A stretch of 64,000 nt of DNA, taken from assembly GCA_903859715.1 (NCBI GenBank), contig CAIONS010000048.1, positions 1 to 64,000 of the forward strand. The letters run 5' to 3'. Under the pieces are notes generated by a model. That model saw only the letters and a list, made by a program, of their open reading frames with translations. It was not told where the DNA came from and did no database searches. Below, piece after piece: positions 1 through 8,566 of the stretch; the first letter of the stretch is position 1, and every line of letters begins with the position of its first letter. The translations under genes and the position numbers were made by a program. Source of the DNA: an uncultured Opitutia bacterium (GTDB taxonomy: Bacteria > Verrucomicrobiota > Verrucomicrobiia > Opitutales > Opitutaceae).

Positions 1-22
1 CCGTCAGGTCTGTTCACGATTA

Positions 23-49
23 CGGCTCATCCGGAGGATTCGCCCTACC
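23..49 (-). repeat. REP family A, copy 1 (GTAG + hairpin), 3' of the RAYT gene
   Basis: A 27-base sequence identical to 525..551. Read on the minus strand it has GTAG followed by an imperfect hairpin: GGCGAATCC, loop TCC, GGATGAGCC, with a two-base mismatch inside the stem. GTAG plus a mismatched short palindrome is the known form of REP sequences served by RAYT transposases. The copy lies just downstream of the broken RAYT gene, in direct orientation with the copy upstream of it. Confidence 0.8.
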
Positions 50-65
50 ATTGAGCCAATGGGTT

Positions 66-509
66 TTATTTCGGCCAAAAATACGGCCAGTCCTCGGGCC
101 GCGAAACTAACCCCGCCCTGACAGGATTCAGTCGGATATAATCAGTCTTCGCCTCTTCCGATTCATCCGACCTCAGCCGGTGATCAAAGAAGCCGGTTTG
201 TCAGCGGATTCTAGCATTCTTGGTCTGATAAGATTTCCACATCCGCACCACCGTCGTAAGGGACTCCTCGCTCGGCACTGCAATCATCGCGTGAATGTGA
301 TCTGGCATCAGCAGGAACAGCTTCAGCCACCATCGCTGGGTGTCGTGGTAGTAGGCGGCCGACTTCAAAATTTTCGCCGCAGTATCAGGATGGCAAAGTT
401 GGTTTTGCCCGCGCGGTTCAGTGCAAAAGGTTACGAAATAGAGGGACCCGTCCTTGACCCACGGAGGTACATCGTGATGAAGCCGCAGGCGTGTGGGATG
501 TGAGTCCAT
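66..509 (-). pseudogene. REP-associated tyrosine transposase (RAYT, Y1 family), interrupted by an in-frame TGA
   Basis: RAYTs are single-domain HUH nucleases that cut and join at REP hairpins. Reading from ATG at 509, the frame encodes 102 residues with the HUH motif HIH (residues 71-73, in MPDHIH), then TGA at 203..201. Beyond the stop, in the same frame, the family sequence continues as QTGFFDHRLRSDESEE, then DYIRLNPVRAGLV with the probable catalytic Tyr at codon 124, and ends at TAA (68..66). Family members usually have Trp where the TGA lies, so one TGG-to-TGA change explains the break. Full length would be 147 codons, normal for the family. The short product would lack the catalytic Tyr. 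Identical REP copies flank the gene. TGA is an ordinary stop in the other genes here, so readthrough is unlikely. Confidence 0.85.
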
Positions 510-524
510 TAGCGTACTATGCCG

Positions 525-546
525 CGGCTCATCCGGAGGATTCGCC

Positions 547-551
<5 letters not shown>
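525..551 (-). repeat. REP family A, copy 2, overlapping the mpl stop codon
   Basis: Identical 27 bases to 23..49 and in the same orientation, so the two copies bracket the RAYT gene. On the minus strand the GTAG tetranucleotide sits at the very end of mpl and supplies its TAG stop (549..547); the mismatched GGCGAATCC/GGATGAGCC hairpin follows directly and lies between mpl and the RAYT start. Confidence 0.8.
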
Positions 552-1971
<1,420 letters not shown>

Positions 1972-2486
1972 TGTGTTCCAAACCGTTCCCATGTTCTCCC
2001 ACAGAGGAGGAATGAGTCTTTGGCCATTTCCCTTGTTATGCCACTTTTCCTCATTTTATCCGCCAAGTGGCATAAGAGAATTGGCATAAGGAGAGGTGCA
2101 GGGCGCATCATGGAGGAAGCTAGTAGGGCCAGACGGTGAGCCCCCGCCAACGATAAAAAGACCCCAGCCCTATCACCTCACCCTCACCGCGCGCCCGGAG
2201 GCCGTCCTAGGGCAAAGGAACCGGCTTTCATGACGTGACGGGCGGTAGCTGGTAACCCGCGTTTTCCATCTATAGGTAAGCCCCTGCGCAACAGGAAGGG
2301 GCTTCCTAGGGCAACGCAGGCCGCATTGGCGTTGCAGAAGCGCGTAGATCCGCGAGTGCTTCAGCCGCACATATAGCGCACACTATCTCTAAGTTTCTGC
2401 AAGCCGTCTGCGGGAAAGACCATTTCCCTTTCCTGCCCTAGACTGACATCTGGGAAACGAAGGAACGAAACGACCCCGGAATCTGA
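1972..2486. other. Intergenic region with inverted repeats; no gene recognised
   Basis: No convincing reading frame covers this stretch. It holds an 11-base inverted repeat TTATGCCACTT (2036..2046) / AAGTGGCATAA (2065..2075), with a further TGGCATAAG at 2082..2090. It also holds a hairpin with arms AAGCCCCT (2278..2285) and AGGGGCTT (2297..2304), and a repeated TCCTAGGGCAA at 2205..2215 and 2304..2314. The first palindrome lies 65-105 bases upstream of the mpl start and could be an operator. I could not match the rest to tmRNA, RNase P RNA, SRP RNA or a riboswitch. Confidence 0.5.
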
Positions 2487-2897
2487 ATATCGAAACCCAG
2501 CGGTTATGCCCCATCCGGATTTGTCTTTCGCTTTCCGTTACAACGCGACCATGCTTACGTCGGCGTCAGACTCACCTTCGATCCCGTCAAGCATCCTGAG
2601 AAAATGGCCGAACGCGTTATATTTATGGCCGACCAACTGGCCCGCCAAGGCATCAGCAACGAAGAATTTGAACACCTTGGAGAGCCTCTCCGGGTGCGCG
2701 CCCGCGAAGACCTGCGCAACAATTGGTGGTGGCTCAATAATGTCCTGCTTTACGCCCAATCCCAGCCTGCCGTTCTCGCCGATGCCCGTTCACTCCCAAC
2801 CATCTTCTCCACCCTCAGTCGCGACGACATTAATCGCGCTGCCACGCATTTCATCGCGGCCAAGTCCAACGTTGTTGGCGCAAGCCCTGCCAATTGA
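2487..2897 (+). pseudogene. C-terminal remnant of an M16 (pitrilysin/insulinase-like) zinc peptidase
   Basis: The frame open from just after TGA at 2484 to the TGA at 2895..2897 reads as the last ~136 residues of an M16 peptidase: VGVRLTFDPVKHPEK, then MADQLARQGISNEEFEHL, LRNNWWWLNNVLLYAQSQP and LSRDDINRAATHFIAAKSN. This matches the inactive C-terminal domain of family members of about 900 residues. The catalytic HxxEH half and everything else upstream are absent from the window, and the first ATG of the fragment (2604) lies inside the domain. It is therefore a decayed gene. Flanking DNA is non-coding and repeat-bearing, consistent with a region under erosion. Confidence 0.7.
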
Positions 2898-3047
2898 AAA
2901 TGCGTAGCCATGAGTCGCTCGCTTGGCGGTTACGAATCTGCACTGCTTTAAACATTCTTCAGGTCTGACCCTGATTCATCGTGTCACCCCGCGCAGTTGA
3001 ATGAGGTCGTCCGGCCAGCGATCGCCAGCTTTCTACTCCGAACATCG

Positions 3048-5285
3048 TTACACCAGGCTCATCGGATCCACATCGAGCACCTGGGTGATGTCGTCCGGCC
3101 AACTGAAGGCGGCGCGCAGCCGGACTAGTTCGGGGACCACCTTTGTCACCGCGTTCGTGAAATACCAGACCTGCCAGCGGTACTCGTCCTTGATCTTTTC
3201 GATCGGCGACGCCGACGGGCCGCGCAGCTCCACGCGGCTGCCCAGCTCCTTCTCCACCAGTTTCGCCCATTGCTCGGAAAAGAACTTCAGCTTCTCCGGG
3301 TTTGGTCCACGGAACAGGTGATGAATCAGGTGCCGGTACGGCGGATAGTGAAAATCCTTCCGCATCTTCAGCTCCGCGGCGGCAAAACCCGCATAGTCCG
3401 CCTGACGCGAAAACTGGATCGCCTCCGCCTGCGGTGTGAAGGTCTGCACCACCACTTCTCCCGCGCGATCGCCCCGCCCAGCCCGGCCCGCCACCAGCAC
3501 CAGCAGTTGGAACGTACGCTCGTTCGCCCGGAAATCCGGGACGTGCATCGAGATATCGGCATCAATCAGCCCCACCAAGGTCACGTTGGGAAAGTCCAGC
3601 CCCTTCCCGATCATCTGCGTGCCGATCAGGATATCGATCTTCCCCGCGCGAAACTGCGCGAGCACTTCCCGAAAACGGTTCTTCTTCGACATCGTGTCGG
3701 TGTCCATCCGCTCGATGCGTGCCCGCGGCACCATCCGCCGCACCGCCTCCTCCACCCGCTGCGTGCCCAGCCCGCGCCAGCGGATTTCCGGCGCGCCACA
3801 TTTGGGGCAGCGTAACGGCGCCGGCTTCTGGTCGCCACACAGGTGGCACCGCAGTGTTTCATCCGCCCGGTGATAGGTCATCGCGATGCTACAATGCGTG
3901 CATTCCTCCGTATGCCCGCACTTGGTGCAGAGCATCGCGGACGAATAACCGCGACGATTGATGAAAAGGATCGTCTGCTCGCGCCGCTCCAGTCGCGCGT
4001 GCATCGCATCGACCAGCTTGCGCGAGAGTGCCGGCAGTGAGCGCTGCTTCATGGCCTCGATGCGGAGGTCCACGATGTCGATATACGGGAGCTTTCGTGC
4101 ATCCACCCGCTCCCGCAGCTCCAGCAGCCGGTACTTGCCCGCCTGCGCGTTGGCGTAGCTCTCGAGCGAGGGCGTCGCCGAACCCAGCAAACAGACCGCG
4201 TGATTGAGCTTCGCCCGCATCACCGCCACATCACGACCGTGATAGCGCGGCGTCTCGTCCTGCTTGTAGGCCGGCTCGTGTTCCTCATCGACGACGATGA
4301 GCCGGAGGTTGTGCACCGGCGCAAACACCGCCGAACGCGCGCCCACGACCACCTTCGCCTCCCCGGTCGCCAGCGCCAGCCAGCCATCCAGCCGCTCGCC
4401 CTCGCTCAGGTGGCTGTGCCAGACGACACACCGGTGCCCCGGCGCGATCGCCTCCAGCCGGGAGCGCAGCCGCGCCACCGTCTGCGGTGTGAGCGCCACC
4501 TCGGGCACAAGAAACACCACGCCGCCGCCCGCCTTCAGCGCCGTGTCGATCGCACGCAGGTAGACCTCCGTTTTGCCCGAACCCGTGATCCCGTGCAGCA
4601 GCGTCACGCCAAATTTGTCCGCCGCGATCTCCGCATCCAGCGCCGCCACCGCGGCAGATTGCTCGGGGTTGAGCGCGTGCGGCTGCGAGGCCACCAGCTC
4701 GCCGTGCTCCACTTGGTCATCGTAAGCGATGCGCTCGATCCGCTGCGTCTCCTCGCGGATCACGCCGCGCTTGACCAAGGCGCTCGCGACCGCGGCTGTG
4801 AGGCCTAGCCGCGTGAGGACCAGGGATTTTTTCTGCGGACGGAACTGCTGCTCAAGGAACCGATAGAGTTTCCCTTGCTGGGGCGCCCGTTTTTCCAGCA
4901 CCGCCAGCTCCTCCGGCGTCAATTTTTGGGCGACGGCGAGGAGCTTTTCCTGCTTCAGCCCGGCACCGTTGCGCACCGCCGCCGGCAACATCGTCTCGAT
5001 GATGCTGTCGAGGCCGCACGCGTAGTAGCCCGCCATCCAGCGCGCGAGCCCGAGCAAGTCGGGCGGCAGCGCGGGAAAAGGATGCACCACCTGCGCGATG
5101 GACTTGAGCCGGTCCAGGGGAAAATCTTTTGGCGCCCCGATCTCGCCCACGATGCCGAGCCGCAGGGCGTTGACCACGGGGACGCGTACCAAGGACCCTA
5201 CCCCGATGGACGCGCGCAACGCCTCCGGCACCCGGTAGTGCAGCAGCTTGTCGAACCCCGCCAGGGGATGAACACCCACGATCAT
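3048..5285 (-). CDS. priA: Primosomal protein N' (replication restart helicase PriA)
   Basis: PriA is a 3'-to-5' superfamily 2 DNA helicase that recognises abandoned replication forks and reloads the replisome. The 745-residue product carries an N-terminal 3'-DNA-binding region (about 1-110), Walker A GITGSGKT (232-239), the DEEH box (333-336) and eight zinc-binding cysteines in four CxxC pairs (453/456, 462/465, 480/483, 493/496), followed by the helicase C domain with QMIGKGLDFPNVTLVG. Length is normal. The start MIVGVHPLAGFDKLLHY is the usual one. It is a single gene; its upstream gap holds a large palindromic repeat (5336..5531). Confidence 0.96.
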   Translation of the reverse strand: MIVGVHPLAGFDKLLHYRVPEALRASIGVGSLVRVPVVNALRLGIVGEIGAPKDFPLDRLKSIAQVVHPFPALPPDLLGLARWMAGYYACGLDSIIETMLPAAVRNGAGLKQEKLLAVAQKLTPEELAVLEKRAPQQGKLYRFLEQQFRPQKKSLVLTRLGLTAAVASALVKRGVIREETQRIERIAYDDQVEHGELVASQPHALNPEQSAAVAALDAEIAADKFGVTLLHGITGSGKTEVYLRAIDTALKAGGGVVFLVPEVALTPQTVARLRSRLEAIAPGHRCVVWHSHLSEGERLDGWLALATGEAKVVVGARSAVFAPVHNLRLIVVDEEHEPAYKQDETPRYHGRDVAVMRAKLNHAVCLLGSATPSLESYANAQAGKYRLLELRERVDARKLPYIDIVDLRIEAMKQRSLPALSRKLVDAMHARLERREQTILFINRRGYSSAMLCTKCGHTEECTHCSIAMTYHRADETLRCHLCGDQKPAPLRCPKCGAPEIRWRGLGTQRVEEAVRRMVPRARIERMDTDTMSKKNRFREVLAQFRAGKIDILIGTQMIGKGLDFPNVTLVGLIDADISMHVPDFRANERTFQLLVLVAGRAGRGDRAGEVVVQTFTPQAEAIQFSRQADYAGFAAAELKMRKDFHYPPYRHLIHHLFRGPNPEKLKFFSEQWAKLVEKELGSRVELRGPSASPIEKIKDEYRWQVWYFTNAVTKVVPELVRLRAAFSWPDDITQVLDVDPMSLV

Positions 5286-5335
5286 TCCTTGAGTTCATGC
5301 CTCAGCCTCACGCCGCGCGCAAGCGTCGGAGCAAA

Positions 5336-5531
5336 TTTCACCACGAAGAGCACGAAGGTTCGGACCGCAGGATGGCCACAAAAAGGCACAAGGGCCCGCA
5401 GACTTCGTATCGAATCTCCCGTGCGCCTATAGGCGCAATGGAGACGCTTTCGCAGCCCCAGAGCCCTTGTGCCTCTTTGTGGCCAACTTCCGGGCTTGGT
5501 CTTCGTATACTTCGTGCCCTTCGTGTTTAAA
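5336..5531. repeat. Long imperfect palindrome upstream of priA and the Fur-type gene
   Basis: Two nested pairs of inverted arms: outer CACCACGAAGAGCACGAAGG (from 5339) against CTTCGTGCCCTTCGTG (to about 5526), and inner TGGCCACAAAAAGGCACAAG (from 5373) against CTTGTGCCTCTTTGTGGCCA (to 5484). The arms are AC-GAAG rich and imperfect. It lies between divergent priA (minus) and the Fur-type gene (plus), with no transposase, resembling a non-autonomous palindromic element. Confidence 0.7.
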
Positions 5532-5613
5532 TCAAAAGCCCCTCCAACCGGAACCCCGGACCCGCGCACACGATCGCATTGACACCCTGCACCCGGCTTC
5601 AAACAGTCGCCCC

Positions 5614-6081
5614 GTGAGCATCTCTGCGGCCCGCGAAAAGTTCAGGAAATTTCTAACCCAAAAGGGCCTGCGCGTGACCAACCAGCGGCTGGCGATCTTT
5701 GACGCCGCCTTTGCCCAAAAGGACCACTTTACCGCCGAGCAGCTGCTGGATTACGCCCGGATCATCGACGATTCCGTCTCCCGCGCCACCGTTTACCGCA
5801 CGCTGCCCATCATGACCGAGAGCGCGCTGCTGCGCGAGGTGGACATCGGCACCGGCGAGAAATTCTACCATCCCAACCAGGACGGCGGCACCACGCAGGT
5901 GGCCCAAGTCGTCTGCCTCGACTGCGACCGGATCTTCGAGATCAGCGCCCCGTTCATGGAATGGTACGGCAACACCGTCTCCTCCAAGCTCGGCCTCACA
6001 CCCGTCTCCCAGCGCCTGCAGGTGAGCGCCCGCTGCGACACCCTCCGCCTGACCAGCACCTGCCCGCGTCGCGCTTCCTGA
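5614..6081 (+). CDS. Fur-family transcriptional regulator
   Basis: Fur proteins are metal- or peroxide-responsive DNA-binding repressors. The 155-residue product has the winged-helix N-terminal domain ([42 protein letters not shown]) and the dimerisation domain with a CxxC pair in [12 protein letters not shown]. The second cysteine pair, CxxC or Cx4C in typical Fur, is instead spaced Cx8C ([11 protein letters not shown]). GTG at 5614 is taken as start because it immediately precedes the conserved helix; earlier codons run into the palindromic repeat. A TPR gene follows after 7 bases, so the two are probably co-transcribed. Which metal or signal it senses (Fe, Zn, Mn, peroxide) cannot be read from the sequence. 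Confidence 0.85.
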   Translation: MSISAAREKFRKFLTQKGLRVTNQRLAIFDAAFAQKDHFTAEQLLDYARIIDDSVSRATVYRTLPIMTESALLREVDIGTGEKFYHPNQDGGTTQVAQVVCLDCDRIFEISAPFMEWYGNTVSSKLGLTPVSQRLQVSARCDTLRLTSTCPRRAS

Positions 6082-6088
6082 GCCGCCC

Positions 6089-6457
6089 ATGACCAAGACT
6101 CAGGATCCCGAGTTTGAAATGCGGTTCTTCGAGTCGGTGCTGAAGCGCGACCCGGCCTACACCGAAGTGGTGGAGATTCTCGGCGGCCTTTACACCAAAC
6201 ACGGACGCATCGCCGACGGCCTGCGCATGGACCGCAAGCTCGTGAAACTCCTGCCGGAAAACGCCACAGCCCACTATAATCTCGCCTGCAGCCTGGCCCT
6301 CTCGAAGCGCAAGACCGACGCGATCCGTTCGCTTCACCAGGCGATCCAGCTCGGCTACGCCGACCTTGATTGGATGCAGCAGGACCCCGATCTCGACGGC
6401 CTGAAGCAGCACCCGGGCTTCAACGCCCTGCTCACGCAGCTCAAGCCACAGAGTTGA
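6089..6457 (+). CDS. Small TPR-repeat protein
   Basis: A 122-residue soluble protein with about three tetratricopeptide-type helices: RFFESVLKRDPAYTEVVEILGGLYTKHGRIADGL, LVKLLPENATAHYNLACSLALSKRKTDAI and SLHQAIQLGYADLDWMQQDPDL. TPR units mediate protein-protein contacts; no catalytic motif, signal peptide or membrane segment is visible. The ATG lies 7 bases after the Fur-type stop, suggesting one operon. Short TPR proteins ending in DPDLDGLKQHPGF are common in Gram-negative bacteria, but the partner is unknown. Confidence 0.8.
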   Translation: MTKTQDPEFEMRFFESVLKRDPAYTEVVEILGGLYTKHGRIADGLRMDRKLVKLLPENATAHYNLACSLALSKRKTDAIRSLHQAIQLGYADLDWMQQDPDLDGLKQHPGFNALLTQLKPQS

Positions 6458-6473
6458 GATGCGCTCTCGCGGC

Positions 6474-6761
6474 CTAGTCCTTTTGCTGCAGCTGCTGCTT
6501 GAAGTGGACGATTGTCACGACTCGAAACTCGGTGTCCGAAACCGCGTAGATGATTCGATAGGGTGACTCGTGCACCTCCTTCAAGGGTTCTTCGGGATAT
6601 TCGTGAACCGGATGACCTTGCGCCGGAGACTCTGCTGTCCGCTCTACCCGCTCGATGATACGAGTCACCATTCGGGCCGCATAAAACTCGGAATCCTGCG
6701 CAATAAACTTTCGAATCGCCCGTAAAGCTTTACGGGCTTCCGAAGACCAAACGATGTTCAC
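6474..6761 (-). CDS. ParE/RelE-superfamily toxin
   Basis: A 95-residue protein of the ParE/RelE plasmid-stabilisation fold: WSSEARKALRAIRKFIAQDSEFYAARMVTRIIERV, GHPVHEYPEEPLKEVHESPYRIIYAV and VTIVHFKQQL. ParE toxins poison gyrase and RelE toxins cleave mRNA on the ribosome; the sequence favours the ParE side but does not settle the target. The GTG start overlaps the TGA stop of the upstream antitoxin gene (GTGA), so translation is likely coupled. It forms a type II toxin-antitoxin pair with 6758..6958 and converges on the TPR gene. Confidence 0.85.
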   Translation of the reverse strand: MNIVWSSEARKALRAIRKFIAQDSEFYAARMVTRIIERVERTAESPAQGHPVHEYPEEPLKEVHESPYRIIYAVSDTEFRVVTIVHFKQQLQQKD

Positions 6762-6958
6762 GACAACCCGAACTCTTTACGGATGGCGGCGTGGGCGTGA
6801 ATCCGTCCGGACCGGAAATCCGAGAGACCGGCTTCGATCTTTTGGCGCACATAAATGCGGTACATGAGATCATCCCAAGACGACGAGGTCGACAGGCCAC
6901 GCACAAGCTTGAGCGCTTCTGCCTTAACACTGCGATTTTTCGCTTTTGCCGTCGGCAT
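6758..6958 (-). CDS. Antitoxin of the ParE-type pair
   Basis: A 66-residue basic and helical protein (MPTAKAKNRSVKAEALK, then WDDLMYRIYVRQKIEAGLSDF, ending HAAIRKEFGLS). The last part resembles small antitoxins that precede ParE/RelE toxins, and the gene overlaps the toxin start by four bases. An N-terminal DNA-binding segment would be expected for autoregulation but is not clearly seen, so the regulator role is inferred from position. Assignment as antitoxin rests on size and the coupled gene order. Confidence 0.75.
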   Translation of the reverse strand: MPTAKAKNRSVKAEALKLVRGLSTSSSWDDLMYRIYVRQKIEAGLSDFRSGRIHAHAAIRKEFGLS

Positions 6959-7141
6959 GCTGCAAAACTTGGCAATGACACCACGCTTGGCAAGCGGGCT
7001 TTTGTTTTCTCGGCTTGATCAAGGTTTCAGCTTAGCCGAGCCAACCGTCGACACCAATCATTATGCGTTGAATTAGCCGTTCAATTTCCTGAAACGCCAC
7101 GTTGCACTGGGCCACGGGTTGATTTGCATGGCTGCCTTTCC

Positions 7142-7975
7142 GTGACGCCGCTCTTCTTCACGCTGCTCGTCGCAGCCATTTCCCTTTCGGCTGGCGTGCT
7201 GGGTTCGCTGGTGGGCGTCGGCGGTGGCATCATCGTGGTGCCCGCGTTGTCCCTCCTGCTCGGTGTGGATATCCGTCACGCCATTGCCGCCTCGATCATC
7301 TCGGTCATCGCCACCTCGAGCGGCGCCGCGTCGGCCTATGTGCGCGAACGCATCACCAACATCCGTCTCGCCATGCTGCTCGAGATCGCCACGGCCGCCG
7401 GCGCGCTCACCGGCGCCTTCCTGGCCGCTTACATCTCTGGCCGCTGGCTCTTCATTTTGTTCGGCGTGATCCTGAGCTACACCTCCTGGTCGATGCTGCA
7501 GAAGAAAAAGACGGCCGCCACCGTCCTGCCGCCCGATCCCATGGCGGATTCGCTCCGGCTGCACGGCTCGTACTTCGATCGTGCCCTCGGGCAGCAAGTC
7601 ACCTACCGCGTCGCCCGCACCAAGCTCGGCCTCGCCGTCAGCTATGTCGCCGGCACCGTCAGCGGGCTCCTCGGGATCGGCGGTGGCGTACTCAAGGTCC
7701 CCGTGATGAACCTCGCCATGGGCATCCCCATCAAGGTCTGCTCCGCCACCAGCAATTTCATGATCGGCGTCACCGCCGCCACCAGCGCCGCCGTGTATTT
7801 CATGCGCGGCGATGTGCAGCCGTTCGTCGCCGCACCCGTGGCCGTCGGCGTCCTGCTCGGCGCCAAGCTCGGGTCCCGGCTCCTCGGACGCCTGCCCAAC
7901 CACGTCATCCGCATCGCCTTTGTCGCGGTGCTGCTCCTCTCCGCCACGCAAATGCTCTGGAAAGGCCTGCGATGA
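7142..7975 (+). CDS. TauE/SafE-family membrane transport protein
   Basis: The ~277-residue product is an integral membrane protein of the TauE/SafE (DUF81) family, whose members export sulfite, sulfoacetate or similar organosulfur anions. It has the two family repeats, GVLGSLVGVGGGIIVVPALSLLLG near the start and VSGLLGIGGGVLKVPVMNLAMGIP in the second half, with about eight hydrophobic segments. The start is uncertain: TTG at 7124 and GTG at 7142 are both in frame; I prefer GTG because it places the first membrane helix at the N-terminus. The stop overlaps the next gene by four bases (ATGA), a pairing commonly seen with DUF1634. The substrate cannot be inferred. Confidence 0.88.
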   Translation: MTPLFFTLLVAAISLSAGVLGSLVGVGGGIIVVPALSLLLGVDIRHAIAASIISVIATSSGAASAYVRERITNIRLAMLLEIATAAGALTGAFLAAYISGRWLFILFGVILSYTSWSMLQKKKTAATVLPPDPMADSLRLHGSYFDRALGQQVTYRVARTKLGLAVSYVAGTVSGLLGIGGGVLKVPVMNLAMGIPIKVCSATSNFMIGVTAATSAAVYFMRGDVQPFVAAPVAVGVLLGAKLGSRLLGRLPNHVIRIAFVAVLLLSATQMLWKGLR

Positions 7976-8388
7976 AACCCGTCACTCCCTCCGACAGCAA
8001 GGCACTCCAAGTGGAGATCGTCATCAGCGAACTCCTGCGCTGGGGCGTCTATGGCAGTCTCCTGCTGCTCGTCGTCGGCACCGTCGTCTCCTATATCCAC
8101 CCTGAAACCTACGGCGCCGGCGGTGGCTCCGGCGCCGACCTGCACCGGCTCATCACCGAAGGCGCGACGTTTCCGCGCACGCTCTCCTGGCTCGGGCACG
8201 GCCTGCTCCAACTCCAGGGCCAAGCCATCATCGTCGCCGGTCTCCTGCTGCTCATCGCCACGCCGGTCATCCGGGTGCTGGTGTCGATCATCGCGTTCGC
8301 CCTGGAGAAGGACCGCGCCTTCGTGGTCATCACCACCGTGGTCTTCCTGCTGCTGATGATCTCCTTCGCCCTGGGCAAAGCCGGCTGA
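7972..8388 (+). CDS. DUF1634 membrane protein, partner of the TauE-like transporter
   Basis: A 138-residue protein with three hydrophobic segments (about residues 25-42, 80-105, 115-135) and the DUF1634 pattern ISELLRWGVYGSLLLLVVG and LLLIATPVIRVLVSIIAF. DUF1634 genes often follow TauE/SafE genes, and here the ATG overlaps the preceding stop by four bases, so the two proteins are probably made together and may form one complex. The biochemical role is unknown. Confidence 0.85.
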   Translation: MKPVTPSDSKALQVEIVISELLRWGVYGSLLLLVVGTVVSYIHPETYGAGGGSGADLHRLITEGATFPRTLSWLGHGLLQLQGQAIIVAGLLLLIATPVIRVLVSIIAFALEKDRAFVVITTVVFLLLMISFALGKAG

Positions 8389-8409
8389 CCGGTTGGCGCA
8401 GATTCGCTA

Positions 8410-8566
8410 GTAGCAGCCGACGTAAGGAGGCTGGGTTTTAATAATCGCAAAGACGCGAAGCCGCCAAGAACGAAGCAAAGTTCAGAGTGCATTCCTTTCG
8501 ATCGAACTTCGCCCCTTGGCGTCTTCGCGATTCAAATCAGATCAGCCTCCTTACGTCGGCTGCTAC
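8410..8566. repeat. REP family B inverted pair enclosing a second palindrome
   Basis: Outer arms: GTAGCAGCCGACGT then AAGGAGGCTG (8410..8433), and its exact inverse at 8543..8566. Inside lies a second, unrelated imperfect palindrome, AATCGCAAAGACGCGAAG... against ...CTTGGCGTCTTCGCGATT (about 8442..8533). The structure fills the gap between two convergent genes. The right arm reaches into the M23 peptidase gene and provides its TAG stop (8565..8563). Confidence 0.85.

Noticed and set aside
201-203. TGA read as tryptophan or selenocysteine in the RAYT gene
   Set aside because: TGA ends many normal genes in this window (for example recR, tig and dxs), and no selenocysteine context is seen; a nonsense change is simpler.
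1993-2486. tmRNA, RNase P RNA or SRP RNA in the gap upstream of mpl
   Set aside because: None of the conserved stretches of these RNAs was found on either strand, and no CCA-ended tRNA-like domain is present.
7073-7951. Antisense frame over the TauE-like gene (292 codons)
   Set aside because: It has only repeated Gly/Asp/Glu/His-rich sequence and no homology; the plus-strand membrane protein explains the region.
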